Positions 35,613-45,143 of a stretch of 64,000 bases of DNA are shown piece after piece. Position 1 is the stretch's first letter. The number at the start of each line of letters is the position of its first letter. The notes beneath the pieces were generated by a model that did no database searches, was not told the DNA's origin, and saw nothing but the letters and a program-made list of their open reading frames with translations. This DNA comes from F1-80-MAGs062 sp046345315 (lineage in GTDB: Bacteria; Planctomycetota; Planctomycetia; Planctomycetales; Planctomycetaceae): NCBI GenBank assembly GCA_046345315.1, contig JBKDKA010000022.1, forward strand, positions 10,310-74,309. Direction: 5' to 3'. The translations under genes were made by a program, and so were the position numbers.

Positions 35613-36436
35613 CTTCGATCCCCGTTCAAGCCGGGCGACTGCATCCGAGCATCCCAGAATTTCAGGTAGTGCTGATAGGCCGGATGTTCCGGGGCCTGTT
35701 GTTCCAGCATCTCCCGAGTCTTCTGAATGAGCTCCTGTTCTTCCTCTGAGGTCAGCCGTCCGATCAGTACACGGCTCCTCAGAAACACAAAGTAGGTATC
35801 GAGAACATCACATCGACAGTAGTCGTTGATCTGATCGGCATGTCCGTCAAAGTAGAGACCTTGAACCTGTGAGCCATCGATTCCGGATTTTCCGGGTTTC
35901 TCAATGAGATTGGCCAGCAGGTTCAGGCCACCACTGATTCGAACAGCACTGAAGTTTGAAAAGAAATCCTGAAGATCCAGATGAGCATCCGTGTTGTAAC
36001 GATTCCGGGACTGTTCAAAGGAACGCGATTCAACATTGAACCATGCCGGAACGCTGATTCCGTATCTAAACGCTCCGAATTCCAGCACCGGCAGATCGTA
36101 GCCGCGGCCGTTGAACGTCACCAGCGTCGGGCGACCATAGTGCATCCAGCCCTGCCAGAACCGCCGCACAATCTCCTGAGGTCGGAACTCCGGGGCATCC
36201 AGAACGGTAATCTCCTGGAGTTCGAAGTTGTCCGTCACCTTTCCGACGGCGACAGAAATTGGCAGCACAAATGTGGGGGGCAGAACGTCCTTCCCGGTAT
36301 CCTTGAGTAGATCGCCTCGATAACGCTCGATGGCATCGCGAGGCGTCATTTCTTCGTCGGGATATCGAACTCGTCGCACAAGTTCCCCGTCGCCGACCGC
36401 TTCCACATCAAAAATCAGATATCTGACAGACGCCAT
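35600..36436 (-). CDS. Predicted 3'-5' exonuclease related to family B DNA polymerase exonuclease domains
   Basis: From ATG 36436 the protein has 278 residues; the open frame extends about 105 codons upstream without resemblance to anything. It is a DEDDy-type exonuclease: YLIFDVEAVGD (Asp and Glu), LVTFNGRGYDLPVLEF (second Asp), and YCRCDVLDTYFVFLR (Tyr-x3-Asp). SRNRYNTDAHLDLQDFFSNF between them also matches the predicted PolB-like exonuclease family (PF10108 type). The last codons, RDEM then TGA, lie in the tandem repeat array, so the C-terminus has been changed by repeat insertion or the repeat has spread from here. The likely role is nucleic-acid trimming or proofreading outside a polymerase. 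Confidence 0.82.
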   Translation of the reverse strand: MASVRYLIFDVEAVGDGELVRRVRYPDEEMTPRDAIERYRGDLLKDTGKDVLPPTFVLPISVAVGKVTDNFELQEITVLDAPEFRPQEIVRRFWQGWMHYGRPTLVTFNGRGYDLPVLEFGAFRYGISVPAWFNVESRSFEQSRNRYNTDAHLDLQDFFSNFSAVRISGGLNLLANLIEKPGKSGIDGSQVQGLYFDGHADQINDYCRCDVLDTYFVFLRSRVLIGRLTSEEEQELIQKTREMLEQQAPEHPAYQHYLKFWDARMQSPGLNGDRRDEM

Positions 36437-36617
36437 GTTGGTGTGCTTCCCGTGAGTGTGCTCTGGATGTTGTCGTGAAAATCTGCGATCAGGATGTGTC
36501 GTGCGGCTCGCACTGGAGGCATTTCTTCGGTTCAATGCTGACGAACGAATTGCTTTCACGCAATTCAAACAGCTGATCAATCCCTGAAATCGTCGGACAG
36601 CTGTGTCCGATTCTGAA

Positions 36618-37697
36618 ATGACGACCAGAAACGATCCACCTTCACCATCCGAACGACCGGCAGATTCCCGGGAGCAGCTGGAAGAGCAGGCCATTCGTGG
36701 TCTCAACGCCGCCTGCCAGCGAATGCGGCAGGAAATCGCCAAGGTGATCATCGGTCAGGATGAAGTTGTCGAACAGCTTCTGATCGCAATGTTCTGCCGC
36801 GGTCATTGTCTTCTTGTCGGTGTCCCCGGTCTGGCAAAGACACTGCTGTGCAGCACCATTGCTTCCATCCTGCAGCTCTCGTTTCGACGGATTCAGTTTA
36901 CGCCGGACCTGATGCCATCGGACATCACGGGAACCGATGTACTGCAGGATGACCCGGAGACCGGACGAAGGTCGTTCCGTTTCTTTCGTGGTCCGATTTT
37001 CACCAATATCCTTCTGGCGGACGAAATCAACCGCACGCCACCCAAGACTCAGGCTGCTCTGCTGGAGGCGATGCAGGAGCGTCATGTCACCGCCGGATCA
37101 GAAACGTATCCCCTGCCGGACCCTTTTTTCACGCTGGCAACTCAGAATCCAATCGAACAGGAAGGCACCTATCCGCTTCCGGAAGCACAGCTCGATCGGT
37201 TCATGTTCAACATCGTGGTGCGATATCCGACGGCAGATGAGGAACTTCAGATTCTGAAACAGACAACAGGAAATGAACGCCCTTCGCTGGCACCGGTGCT
37301 GACGGGGCGACAGATCCAGATGTTGCAGGATCTGGTTCGGAAAGTTCCCTGTGCGGATCACATCTTCGTGTACGCCCGCGATCTCGTTCGTGCGACTCGT
37401 CCCGCAGAACCGGAAGCGCCGCCGTTCGTTCGGGAACTGGTCTCCTGGGGAGCTGGTCCGCGAGCCGGGCAGCATCTGATCGTCGGCGCAAGAGCTCATG
37501 CATTGCTGAAGGGGCGTTTTCACGTCACCACGGATGACATTCGTGCAGTCGCCGGACCGGTGCTTCGACACCGCATCATGACCAGTTTTTCCGCAGGAAG
37601 TCAGGGAATGACTTCGGATCATGTGATCGAACAGCTGCTGAAAACGGTTCCTGTGGAAGTGCAGCAGCGTGCAAAGAAACGCATGAAGACAGAGTGA
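36618..37697 (+). CDS. MoxR-family AAA+ ATPase
   Basis: MoxR proteins are chaperone-like ATPases that help insert metal cofactors or activate partner proteins. The product has 359 residues from ATG 36618 (GTG 36603 is in frame and would add 5). The AAA domain reads IIGQDEVVEQLLIAMFCRGH, Walker A VGVPGLAKTLL (Ala-Lys-Thr as in MoxR), ILLADEINRTPPKTQAALLEAM (Walker B plus MoxR motif), and FFTLATQNPIEQEGTYPLPE (sensor region). A C-terminal helical lid follows. MoxR genes are usually followed by a DUF58 and a VWA-domain gene; here ruvX follows instead, so the usual partners are absent from this locus. Confidence 0.93.
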   Translation: MTTRNDPPSPSERPADSREQLEEQAIRGLNAACQRMRQEIAKVIIGQDEVVEQLLIAMFCRGHCLLVGVPGLAKTLLCSTIASILQLSFRRIQFTPDLMPSDITGTDVLQDDPETGRRSFRFFRGPIFTNILLADEINRTPPKTQAALLEAMQERHVTAGSETYPLPDPFFTLATQNPIEQEGTYPLPEAQLDRFMFNIVVRYPTADEELQILKQTTGNERPSLAPVLTGRQIQMLQDLVRKVPCADHIFVYARDLVRATRPAEPEAPPFVRELVSWGAGPRAGQHLIVGARAHALLKGRFHVTTDDIRAVAGPVLRHRIMTSFSAGSQGMTSDHVIEQLLKTVPVEVQQRAKKRMKTE

Positions 37698-37711
37698 TCA
37701 ATCTCGAGGCT

Positions 37712-37803
37712 CTGACAAGATCGGGACAGGCTCCCTTCTTCCGGGGGGCTGAGCGTTTTTAGCTGCGGGGGGAGCCAGTCCCGGTTTTGTCAGGCGTTTT
37801 TTT
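37712..37803 (+). terminator. Large hairpin with T-run between the MoxR gene and ruvX (repeat family member)
   Basis: CTGACAAGATCGGGACAGGC and on (37712-37735) pairs with 37770-37793 nearly perfectly over 24 bases around a 34-base loop, followed by a run of seven T at 37797-37803. The sequence belongs to the CGGGACTGGCTCCC palindrome family. It sits directly after the MoxR gene, so a terminator function is plausible. Confidence 0.65.
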
Positions 37804-37816
37804 AGGGAAAGTTTCC

Positions 37817-38335
37817 ATGAACACTGGGGCCGGTCCGTCGAGCGAGGAGTTTCCCGCTACCGGAGTCCTCTTCGGAATTGATTACGGTACAAAACGTGTC
37901 GGAGTGTCGGTGTGCGATATGTACCAGAAGTACGCCAGTCCGCTTCAGAACTACCAGCGTCAGAGCGTCGTCGCCGATTCGCGATTTTTCCGCCGTCTTG
38001 CCGAAGACTTTCGCCCGGTCGGTCTCGTTGTCGGCCTTCCGATTCATCTCAGCGGTGACGAAAGCGAAAAGTCACGAGAAGCGCGTCAGTATGCGGAATG
38101 GCTCGGCACACTGCTTCAGCTCCCATGGACGTTTCAGGACGAACGATTCAGTTCGGCACAGGCAGAATCGCTTCTGCTGCAGGCGGAAATGACCAAGAAG
38201 CAGCGTCAGGCCCGGCTCGACAAGCTCGCGGCGCAGGTGCTGCTTCAGGCGTATCTTGACCGGCGAGTTCACGAACAGCAGGATGGCCGTGATTCGTCAA
38301 CCACCGATCCGCTCGGTTCATGGTACGAATCGTGA
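37817..38335 (+). CDS. ruvX: Holliday-junction resolvase-like protein RuvX/YqgF
   Basis: From ATG 37817 the protein has 172 residues. It is an RNase H-fold protein with the family start GIDYGTKRVGVSVCD (first acidic residue Asp), then GLVVGLPIHLSGDESEKS, and PWTFQDERFSSAQAESLLL (acidic Asp-Glu-Arg motif). It ends LDKLAAQVLLQAYLDRR, the usual last helix. YqgF proteins process 16S rRNA ends in several bacteria and were first described as putative Holliday-junction resolvases, so the name is by family. A TTG at 37787 is in frame but lies in the terminator-like repeat. The stop is 12 bases from the stop of the convergent gene. Confidence 0.93.
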   Translation: MNTGAGPSSEEFPATGVLFGIDYGTKRVGVSVCDMYQKYASPLQNYQRQSVVADSRFFRRLAEDFRPVGLVVGLPIHLSGDESEKSREARQYAEWLGTLLQLPWTFQDERFSSAQAESLLLQAEMTKKQRQARLDKLAAQVLLQAYLDRRVHEQQDGRDSSTTDPLGSWYES

Positions 38336-38347
38336 TCAATCGGCCGG

Positions 38348-41300
38348 TTACCGTCCGGCGGTCCGAAGTGCATCTGCATCGTCTGACGGTCGTTTGCGGA
38401 CGTTAAGCACGACCGGGTGTGAAGTGATCCCGTCGACATTCGATTTCAGAAAGAATGTTCGACTCTGTTCCGGCACCCATGATGCCACCCGAATGAAGAA
38501 CTCTCGCTCGTTCTGACCTTCCAGAATCATGAGTCCGTTGAGCCCGATGTTGTCGACGAAAGCTCCGTGCGGCATGTTCCTTCCCGCCATTTCTTTACCC
38601 ACTTCGATATGGCCGGTAAAGTCATTTCGCTGAGAACGCACGACGGCTCGCGAAATCTCACCCGCGTAAACAGTCAGCTCGGCTGCAGGAGACCAGTCTC
38701 CTGCGGCGGCCTGTTCGGGAGTATGAATTGTGAGCTGCACTTTGGGTTTCTCGGAAACCGTCAGCTCGGTCAGCCCGCCGATTTCATGAACGACTTCACG
38801 CCCGGCGATCACAGCCTTCGCCAGAAATCGGATCTGCTTCACCATGTCCGCGGAGGGCTGCCCTGCGTTCGGCGCGGCATTCAGACTAATGAAGCATTGC
38901 TTCTGTTCCGCCTGAATCCCCGTGGGTAACGATGCTGATATCCCTTCCGGAAGGTTCTCAGCGACGATTTCTATCGGACCCTCATAACCGTCAATTCGAG
39001 TTGCCGTCAGCGTGAGCTCTTTACCGGTTCCCTGAAACACTGAGACCTTCTGGGTATCCATCACCACCTGAAAGTCAGGGCGTGGTGTTCGCAGCGTGAG
39101 TTTGTAACGAAAGTCACTTCCGGAGAATCCACGCGCGTCGGTCACGCGGACAACGTAGTCACCGTCAGCGGGAGCCTGAAAGATCATTCGTGAGTCGGTA
39201 CCGTTTTCTCTCAACGGATCATCATCGTTTTCATAGTAGACAGGAAATACCGGCAGGCCGTTTTCAACGATACGCTCTTCCGGTTCGTACGGAACCACGA
39301 TGAACGCCGGCCCCTGCAGTGGATGAGCCGTTGCAGTGGTTCCGAAATACGTATAACGCTGGCCGAACCCCGGATAGACCTTGAAGCCCGAGTCCGGGCC
39401 TCGCGGGTACAGCCAGAGTCGCATGACTTCGCCGTCTGCGTAGAGATATTGATTCAGATCCATTTCCTGCCAGTTGAACATCCGAAAGTCATCGACGGTG
39501 ACTGAGTCTTTACCGCGAAACGTAAAGTAAGAATCACGGATTGCCTGCAACTTTCGATGCAGCACCGGTTTGCCATCGGCCGTCAGTACTTCAATCTTTG
39601 AATCCAGCGGCGATTTGTCACGCGCGGCATGAATTTCCAGAACCATCTGCTGCCCGGCGCTGGCGGCTACCTTGAAATAGTCGACATCAACTGCGGATGC
39701 TGAATCCTTTGCAGTGGAAGTCACCGGCTGAGTACCCGCTGAGTGGATGACCCCGGAAACAACGGATGGAAATGACACGACCTGAGCGATCTCAAGGCGA
39801 TCGTTCGGTTCAGTTTCGGTCATCTCCGCGAGCACTTCCGGGCTTTGCTGCTGGGAGGGCACGGATGCCGAAGTTTCGGGATGTGGTTTCTGTTCGAGTG
39901 ACGCTGTTTCTGCACTGGTGGGATCGGGAACTGTGTATCGCAGTACGGACCCGGACGAAATTCCCGCAAGAAGCTGTCTCCCGTCAGTGTTGCTCGAAGC
40001 AAATGCCAGTGCTGATGCGAATCCCGTCTTCAGGCGATCCACGGAGAGCTCCGTCAGATCGTCGGCACGCCATGTCTTGATCGTGCCATCTTCGGCTGAT
40101 GTCGCCAGCAGCTGACCGTCGTCGGAAACAATCAGTCGTCGAATGGTGCCTTCATGAGCGAACCGAGCATCCAGAAGAGGATTGATCGTCACCGTGTTGC
40201 GTGACTCCAGCTTCCACCGACGAATGCGGCTGTCGGCTCCTGCGGCAAGCACAGTCCTGCCATCCGGACTGAAGATCACTGAATACTGTTCCGCCAGCGG
40301 CTGGCTCATCGTGTCGAGCCGCTCCCCGGTCGCAACGCTCCAGACCTTCACGGTTGCATCCGCACTGGCACTTGCAACCAGCTGACCATCCGGACTGAAT
40401 GTGACATCGAAGATCGCGCCGTTGTGTCCGGTCAGTTCACGCTGAAGCTGGCCATCTTCCGTGTTGTAGATGCGGATCCTTCGGTCGTAGCCTGCGGTCA
40501 CGACGAGTCGCCCATCCGGAGAAAACTCCGCGGCGTAGACAACATCCGAATGCCCCGAATACTCCTGCAGAACCTGACCGTCCGCTGCACGGAATCGGAT
40601 GGCTCGGCCCGAAAACCCCGGGATGCCCGTCGCCACCAGAATTTCCTCACCAGAAACGGAAAGATCAAGAACCTTGCCGTCAGCGACTTCAAAGGTCGCT
40701 GTCGGTGCCGCATTCGTGAGGTCGCTTTTGTCTGTTTCAGATTCTGTTTTTCGGCCGTCAGGGAAACTGTTCTCGCGAAAAAAATTCAATCGCTTAAAGG
40801 TTCCCGTGACAACACCGTTCTGAGCTTCGGAGTTGCGGTTCACAGGCTGCACCGCCAGAGCGAATACCGGCGAAGTCACATGGCTTACAGTGACAGGAAC
40901 CTGCGGCAGCGACAGGATCTCTTTAGCGGATCCATCAAACACAGCGCCTGAGTTGATCCAGTGCTGAATCGTGTTTCGTTCGGCTTCGTTCGGCTGCGGC
41001 TCATCCGCCGGGGGCATCTGATCATCACCACGGGAGAGAAGTACCTGCAGCAGCAGACTGTCCGCGGGAGACTTTTCATTCAGGACCGGACCGCTTTTTC
41101 CGCCGGTTCGTATTCCGCCAACTGTAGTCAACGACAGGCCGCTCTCCGCGTCAGCTCCGGAGTGACATCCCGAGCAATACTTTTTCAGCAGTGGTGCGAC
41201 CTGCCCGGCGTAAGAGACCGGTTTGTCAGCTGCGCATGTACGACTCCCGAACCCAACGGCTGCGGTGAGCAATAACACGATGCCGACATCAGCGAACAGA

Positions 41301-41374
41301 CCGAACCACCGATTGCGACTGAAACATCTGACGGAATTCTGCATAGCCATCGCTTCCGTTGAGACACGAACCAA
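38348..41374 (-). CDS. Exported planctomycete-type cytochrome c / WD40 / PPC protein
   Basis: The 1008-residue protein has a signal or anchor segment near residues 24-42. A PSCyt1-type domain follows (about 52-150): APLLKKYCSGCHSGADAESG with one CxxCH heme motif, and DQMPPADEPQPNEAE, LLQVLLSRGDDQMPP being the usual Met-ligand region. Then come WD40 repeats (about 230-480), several ending in W-D/K-like units such as GHNGAIFDVTFSPDGQLVAS. A PPC domain starts TEPNDRLEIAQVV (about 530-640), followed by two more beta domains (about 700-1000). Such genes are hallmark proteins of planctomycetes; their role is unknown, and heme-linked redox or surface binding is inferred. It ends with a short tail. 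Confidence 0.85.
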   Translation of the reverse strand: MVRVSTEAMAMQNSVRCFSRNRWFGLFADVGIVLLLTAAVGFGSRTCAADKPVSYAGQVAPLLKKYCSGCHSGADAESGLSLTTVGGIRTGGKSGPVLNEKSPADSLLLQVLLSRGDDQMPPADEPQPNEAERNTIQHWINSGAVFDGSAKEILSLPQVPVTVSHVTSPVFALAVQPVNRNSEAQNGVVTGTFKRLNFFRENSFPDGRKTESETDKSDLTNAAPTATFEVADGKVLDLSVSGEEILVATGIPGFSGRAIRFRAADGQVLQEYSGHSDVVYAAEFSPDGRLVVTAGYDRRIRIYNTEDGQLQRELTGHNGAIFDVTFSPDGQLVASASADATVKVWSVATGERLDTMSQPLAEQYSVIFSPDGRTVLAAGADSRIRRWKLESRNTVTINPLLDARFAHEGTIRRLIVSDDGQLLATSAEDGTIKTWRADDLTELSVDRLKTGFASALAFASSNTDGRQLLAGISSGSVLRYTVPDPTSAETASLEQKPHPETSASVPSQQQSPEVLAEMTETEPNDRLEIAQVVSFPSVVSGVIHSAGTQPVTSTAKDSASAVDVDYFKVAASAGQQMVLEIHAARDKSPLDSKIEVLTADGKPVLHRKLQAIRDSYFTFRGKDSVTVDDFRMFNWQEMDLNQYLYADGEVMRLWLYPRGPDSGFKVYPGFGQRYTYFGTTATAHPLQGPAFIVVPYEPEERIVENGLPVFPVYYENDDDPLRENGTDSRMIFQAPADGDYVVRVTDARGFSGSDFRYKLTLRTPRPDFQVVMDTQKVSVFQGTGKELTLTATRIDGYEGPIEIVAENLPEGISASLPTGIQAEQKQCFISLNAAPNAGQPSADMVKQIRFLAKAVIAGREVVHEIGGLTELTVSEKPKVQLTIHTPEQAAAGDWSPAAELTVYAGEISRAVVRSQRNDFTGHIEVGKEMAGRNMPHGAFVDNIGLNGLMILEGQNEREFFIRVASWVPEQSRTFFLKSNVDGITSHPVVLNVRKRPSDDADALRTAGR

Positions 41375-41516
41375 ACAGCAAATCAGGTCTCCGGATATGG
41401 ATGCATTCGTCGGATGACCGTCGAGTGTCGTATCAGAACTTTTGCGCAGGTTCCAGTATAACCGGAATGCAGACCACAGCGGCGCCAGAAAACTCAGTCA
41501 TTTCGCGACCGAAAAA

Positions 41517-43736
41517 TTAACCGTGACGAGGCGGACGTCGAGGACCTGCGGCACCGGTACGAGGACGCGGTGATGGACCTCGTCGAGTTCTGCCTTCACT
41601 TCCAGCGCCGGAGAATGGTGGATGTGATCCTCCGGACGACGACTGATTGCCGGGCCGCTTTCCGGATGCAACACGACGTTCCGGTCTGCGAAATCCTGGT
41701 CCGGGAGTTTCCATGCGGGAGATGCGGAGATGCCGCCCGAGGACAACGACTTCCTTCAGACCGCGAAAGATTTCACGAGGCATCCCTTCGGGCAGATCCA
41801 CGAGACTGTGGTCGCCTCGAATCTGGATGCGGCCGATGTTTCGAGAATCCAGCCCCGCTTCGTTGGCAATCGCTCCAACAATATTCCCGGGCTGAACACC
41901 ATGTTCGTGTCCGACTTCAACTCGGAATGTTTCCATTCCGACTTCGTTCGATTGAGCGGGGCGGCGTTCACGTGGAGGACGCTGGCGTTCACCAGTGAAT
42001 CGATCCGGGCCGGCATGTTCCGGCTGTCGGACAGGAGGTGCCTGTGGACGGGCCTGGAAGCTCGGGGCCTCAGAGCTCGCTGCCGCTGGTATTCCCGGCG
42101 TCACTGGTGCCGACGGGATTGCAGCTGCCGAGGGGATTTGTGCTGCAGGTGAAAATGGCATTGACTGTGTGGGATTGCCGGCGGCATGGGATGGAGCCGT
42201 TCGCGGCAGGTCCGGATGCACAGGGCGACGATGCTCAAATGCCAATGGTTCAGGCGCCGGGCCGCTCGACGGGCCTCGATGGTCACGATTGACTCGCTCC
42301 GGCCGACGACGGTCACCAAAACGATCTCCCGAATGAGAGTCCCGTGAATGATCGCGATAAGAACGAGTGTCTCCGGTTCGACCATGAACCGGAGGTCGTT
42401 CCGGTCGTCGTGGATCTTCGGGCAGATACGGTTTGTCACCGAATGCCAGCACTGCCAGAGCAGCAGCGATCTCCTGCACGGTCTTTCCGGATTCTTCCTG
42501 GACCTCTGCGAGCAGTGACTGAAACTGAGCAGCTGCAGGTGAAGCCACGGCATCCGCGATCTTCTTTCGGAAGTCGGTACGACGTCGTGCGTTCACGGCT
42601 GCTGCAGACGGAAATTCCATCTCCGCAATTCGCTGCCGAGTGTCTCGTTCGAGCCCTTTCAGGTGCCGGCGTTCTGCCGGTGTCAGAAACAGGATGGCTT
42701 CACCCTGCCGACCAGCACGGCCCGTTCGACCGATCCGGTGAACCCAGGCTTCGGAGTCGTGCGGAATGTCGTAATTGATCACATGACTGATTCGCTGAAC
42801 ATCCAGCCCGCGAGCCGCCACATCGGTCGCCACGAGCACGTCGAGCTTTCCGGATTTCAGCTGTTCGATCGTGTATTCGCGCTGTCGCTGAGCGATGTCG
42901 CCGTTGATGGCAACGGCTGAGAAGCCGTGTTCGAGCAGCACGTCAGCCACGCGGAGCGTTGTTTCGCGAGTCTTAACAAACACAATCACGCCGTCTGTCG
43001 TTTCTGTTTCCAGAATTCGAATCAGAGCAGAGTTCTTTTCACGAAACGGAGCCACGAGGTATCGCGACCGAATCGTTGATGACGTCGAAGTGGCCGACTT
43101 GATCGTGATCGTGGCGGGATTGCGCAGGTGTTCGTTGGCGATCTTTCGGATCGGTTCGGGCATTGTGGCAGAGAACAATGCCATCTGTCGTTCTGCGGGA
43201 ATCTGTTCCAGTACCCAGCGAACGTCATCCACGAATCCCATCCGCAGCATTTCGTCTGCTTCGTCAAGGACCAGGCATTTCAGTCCGCTCAGGTTCAGTG
43301 TCCCTCGCCGCATGTGGTCCATCACACGCCCGGGGGTTCCGACAACCACCTGCGCACCGCGTTTCAGATCCTTGATCTGATTGTAGTAGGAGGCACCACC
43401 GTAAATCGGCACGACGTTCAGGCCTCGGACATAGCGTCCGTATTCAGAAAACGATGCCGCGACCTGAATGGCCAGCTCGCGCGTCGGAGCAAGGACCAGC
43501 ACCTGTGGATCACGACTTTCCGGATTGAGACGTGACAGGAGCGGCAATGCAAATGCGGCCGTCTTTCCGGTGCCGGTGCAGGCCTGCCCGAGCACATCGC
43601 GTCCCTCGAGCAGACACGGAATCGTCTGAGCCTGAATCGGCGTCGGAATGGTATAACCCTTGCCTTCGACGGCCTTCTGCACAGGCTCAGTCAGGTGAAG
43701 CGAAAGGAAATCAGGCTCGGTCACAATCTCTGTCAT
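41517..43736 (-). CDS. DEAD-box RNA helicase with a long Pro/Arg-rich linker and a C-terminal DbpA-type RNA-binding domain
   Basis: From ATG 43736 the protein has 739 residues; 45 upstream codons are also open. The helicase core has the Q motif (GYTIPTPIQAQTIP), Walker A ACTGTGKTAAFALP, PTRELAIQV, TPGRVMDH, VLDEADEM (DEAD), SATMP, FVKTRETTLRVADVL, VATDVAARGLDV and HRIGRTGRAG. A linker of about 160 residues rich in Pro, Arg, His and Ala follows. The end has the DbpA-like domain (EVGMETFRVEVGHEHGVQPG), then an Arg/Gly/Pro-rich tail. This matches CsdA/DeaD-type helicases, which unwind structured RNA in ribosome assembly and at low temperature. Which of the deaD/csdA/rhlE types it is cannot be decided. 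Confidence 0.93.
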   Translation of the reverse strand: MTEIVTEPDFLSLHLTEPVQKAVEGKGYTIPTPIQAQTIPCLLEGRDVLGQACTGTGKTAAFALPLLSRLNPESRDPQVLVLAPTRELAIQVAASFSEYGRYVRGLNVVPIYGGASYYNQIKDLKRGAQVVVGTPGRVMDHMRRGTLNLSGLKCLVLDEADEMLRMGFVDDVRWVLEQIPAERQMALFSATMPEPIRKIANEHLRNPATITIKSATSTSSTIRSRYLVAPFREKNSALIRILETETTDGVIVFVKTRETTLRVADVLLEHGFSAVAINGDIAQRQREYTIEQLKSGKLDVLVATDVAARGLDVQRISHVINYDIPHDSEAWVHRIGRTGRAGRQGEAILFLTPAERRHLKGLERDTRQRIAEMEFPSAAAVNARRRTDFRKKIADAVASPAAAQFQSLLAEVQEESGKTVQEIAAALAVLAFGDKPYLPEDPRRPERPPVHGRTGDTRSYRDHSRDSHSGDRFGDRRRPERVNRDHRGPSSGPAPEPLAFEHRRPVHPDLPRTAPSHAAGNPTQSMPFSPAAQIPSAAAIPSAPVTPGIPAAASSEAPSFQARPQAPPVRQPEHAGPDRFTGERQRPPRERRPAQSNEVGMETFRVEVGHEHGVQPGNIVGAIANEAGLDSRNIGRIQIRGDHSLVDLPEGMPREIFRGLKEVVVLGRHLRISRMETPGPGFRRPERRVASGKRPGNQSSSGGSHPPFSGAGSEGRTRRGPSPRPRTGAAGPRRPPRHG

Positions 43737-44456
43737 GGGTACTTTTTTGCTAACGGGCTGGAATAGGTCAGCCGGGAAATCGGAACATCCGTCAAACGGG
43801 ATTCTGCAGGATACGTGCTTCAGGCCAGGCTCTGATGGAACATCAATTCTTGGAACTGACGATTTCTGCACGATGGATTCAATGCCCGCCTGCAGCGACA
43901 GACATTTCCGGACTCTGCTGTCACAGCCGGAACGACAACAGAAGCATCAATGCAGTCTCCGGAATTCTCAGTGAACAATATGTCACTGATCACAAAACCC
44001 GGCTGACCGGCAGGATGAACGTCCGAAAACACGCTCATCAGCAGAGATCGAAACTGCCGCTTTACCGCTGCTGCTGCAACGAATTGCGGAACGGTCCCGT
44101 GGTCCCCGTGTCACTCGCACGGACTCTGCTTTGCCGAAGGATACCCGCATTGTTGCGGAACAGCGAGTCATTTCTCCGGAACATGCCCGGAACTGCAGAA
44201 ATGCGAATCGGGAATCGTTTCATTTTGACTGGGGAGTTTCCATCATCCATCAATTCCGCCGTTTCCGGGCAGTCCTCCGCATCCGGCGAGAAATCTCCTT
44301 CTGAATTTTCAGACCCTGAAACCGGCGTCTTGTGTCATTCCCGCGCAGGCGGTAATCCACACTGGGGCACTGGATTCCCGCCTGCGCGGGAATGACGACC
44401 CCGGAAATCAAGGTGTGACAAAGCACTGCCACTCTTTTTGCAATTATGACCATGCC
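43737..44456. other. Intergenic region between divergent genes
   Basis: These 720 bases hold one strong palindrome (44334-44396). The 186-codon frame at 43835-44395 ends inside it and shows no domain and an atypical composition, so it is not called. No RNA gene was recognised. Promoters for the helicase and PNPOx-like genes should be here. Confidence 0.5.
44334..44396. repeat. Perfect palindrome of the GTCATTCCCGCGCAGGCGG type
   Basis: Two 19-base arms, GTCATTCCCGCGCAGGCGG (44334-44352) and its complement at 44378-44396, enclose a 25-base loop. The pattern ATTCCC-N-GGGAAT is a very widespread type of bacterial intergenic repeat. Only one copy is seen in this window. Confidence 0.85.
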
Positions 44457-45116
44457 ATGAATTCAGGTTTCACCGACAAAAACAGTCTCGGGACGATCGA
44501 ATCCGATCTCTGGATTCTGCTCAAAACAGCCTGCACCGAACGCAATCACGGCTGGAGACTGCCCGTTCTGGCGACTCAGGCTGGGAAATCGATGCGTCAG
44601 CGAACCATCGTTCTACGCGATGTGATCCCGCATGATCGCCGACTGTTTTTCCACACTGATCTCCGATCCCCGAAGGTCGCGCAGATTCGAATGAATCCCG
44701 ATGCTTCGCTGCTCTTCTATGACCATGCATCCGCTGTTCAGCTGCAGGTCTCCGGGCACGTTTCCGTGGACACCGACTCGCCGCAGGCCGATCGGCTCTG
44801 GGAAATCAGTCCGCCAGAATCGCTGCGATCGTACCTCGCTCCACAACCACCGGGCACGCCGGCAGACGATCCCGATGACAATCTGCCGGAATCCGTTCGG
44901 GGACGCATTCCGGAGCGTTCAGAAATCGAACCCGGGCGGTGTCATTTTGCAGTTTTGATTTACACCGTGTCTGATATCGAATGGTTGCAACTGGATCGAG
45001 ACGGCAACCGAAGAGCTCGGTTTCGTTACCCGAACCAGCTCGTCCAACGGCCGGATTCTGCTCCATCGACGGCGACACTGTCACGAAGTTTCGAGGCGGA
45101 ATGGGTCTGCCCCTGA
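44457..45116 (+). CDS. Pyridoxamine-phosphate-oxidase-fold (FMN-binding split barrel) protein
   Basis: From ATG 44457 the protein has 219 residues; GTG 44415 is in frame. It has LPVLATQAGKSMRQRTIVLR, FFHTDLRSPKVAQIRMNPDA and LLFYDHASAVQLQVSGHVSV. These are the three core strands of PNPOx-like FMN-binding proteins, including the typical R-x-I/V-V-L-R and SPK-x-QI phosphate contacts. It ends with FRYPNQLVQRP. It resembles 'PNPOx-like' proteins often labelled pyridoxamine 5'-phosphate oxidase-related, but the PdxH C-terminal signature (dimerisation region) is absent, so true PLP salvage activity is not claimed. FMN or heme binding is possible. It is convergent with the kinase gene, 27 bases away. 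Confidence 0.82.
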   Translation: MNSGFTDKNSLGTIESDLWILLKTACTERNHGWRLPVLATQAGKSMRQRTIVLRDVIPHDRRLFFHTDLRSPKVAQIRMNPDASLLFYDHASAVQLQVSGHVSVDTDSPQADRLWEISPPESLRSYLAPQPPGTPADDPDDNLPESVRGRIPERSEIEPGRCHFAVLIYTVSDIEWLQLDRDGNRRARFRYPNQLVQRPDSAPSTATLSRSFEAEWVCP

Positions 45117-45143
45117 AACGCCGGAAAGCGGTCATTCGCCGCT

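Noticed and set aside
43835..44395. 186-codon open frame on the plus strand
   Set aside because: No domain or signal, atypical composition, and it ends inside the palindrome at 44334-44396, whose translation explains the last 20 residues.
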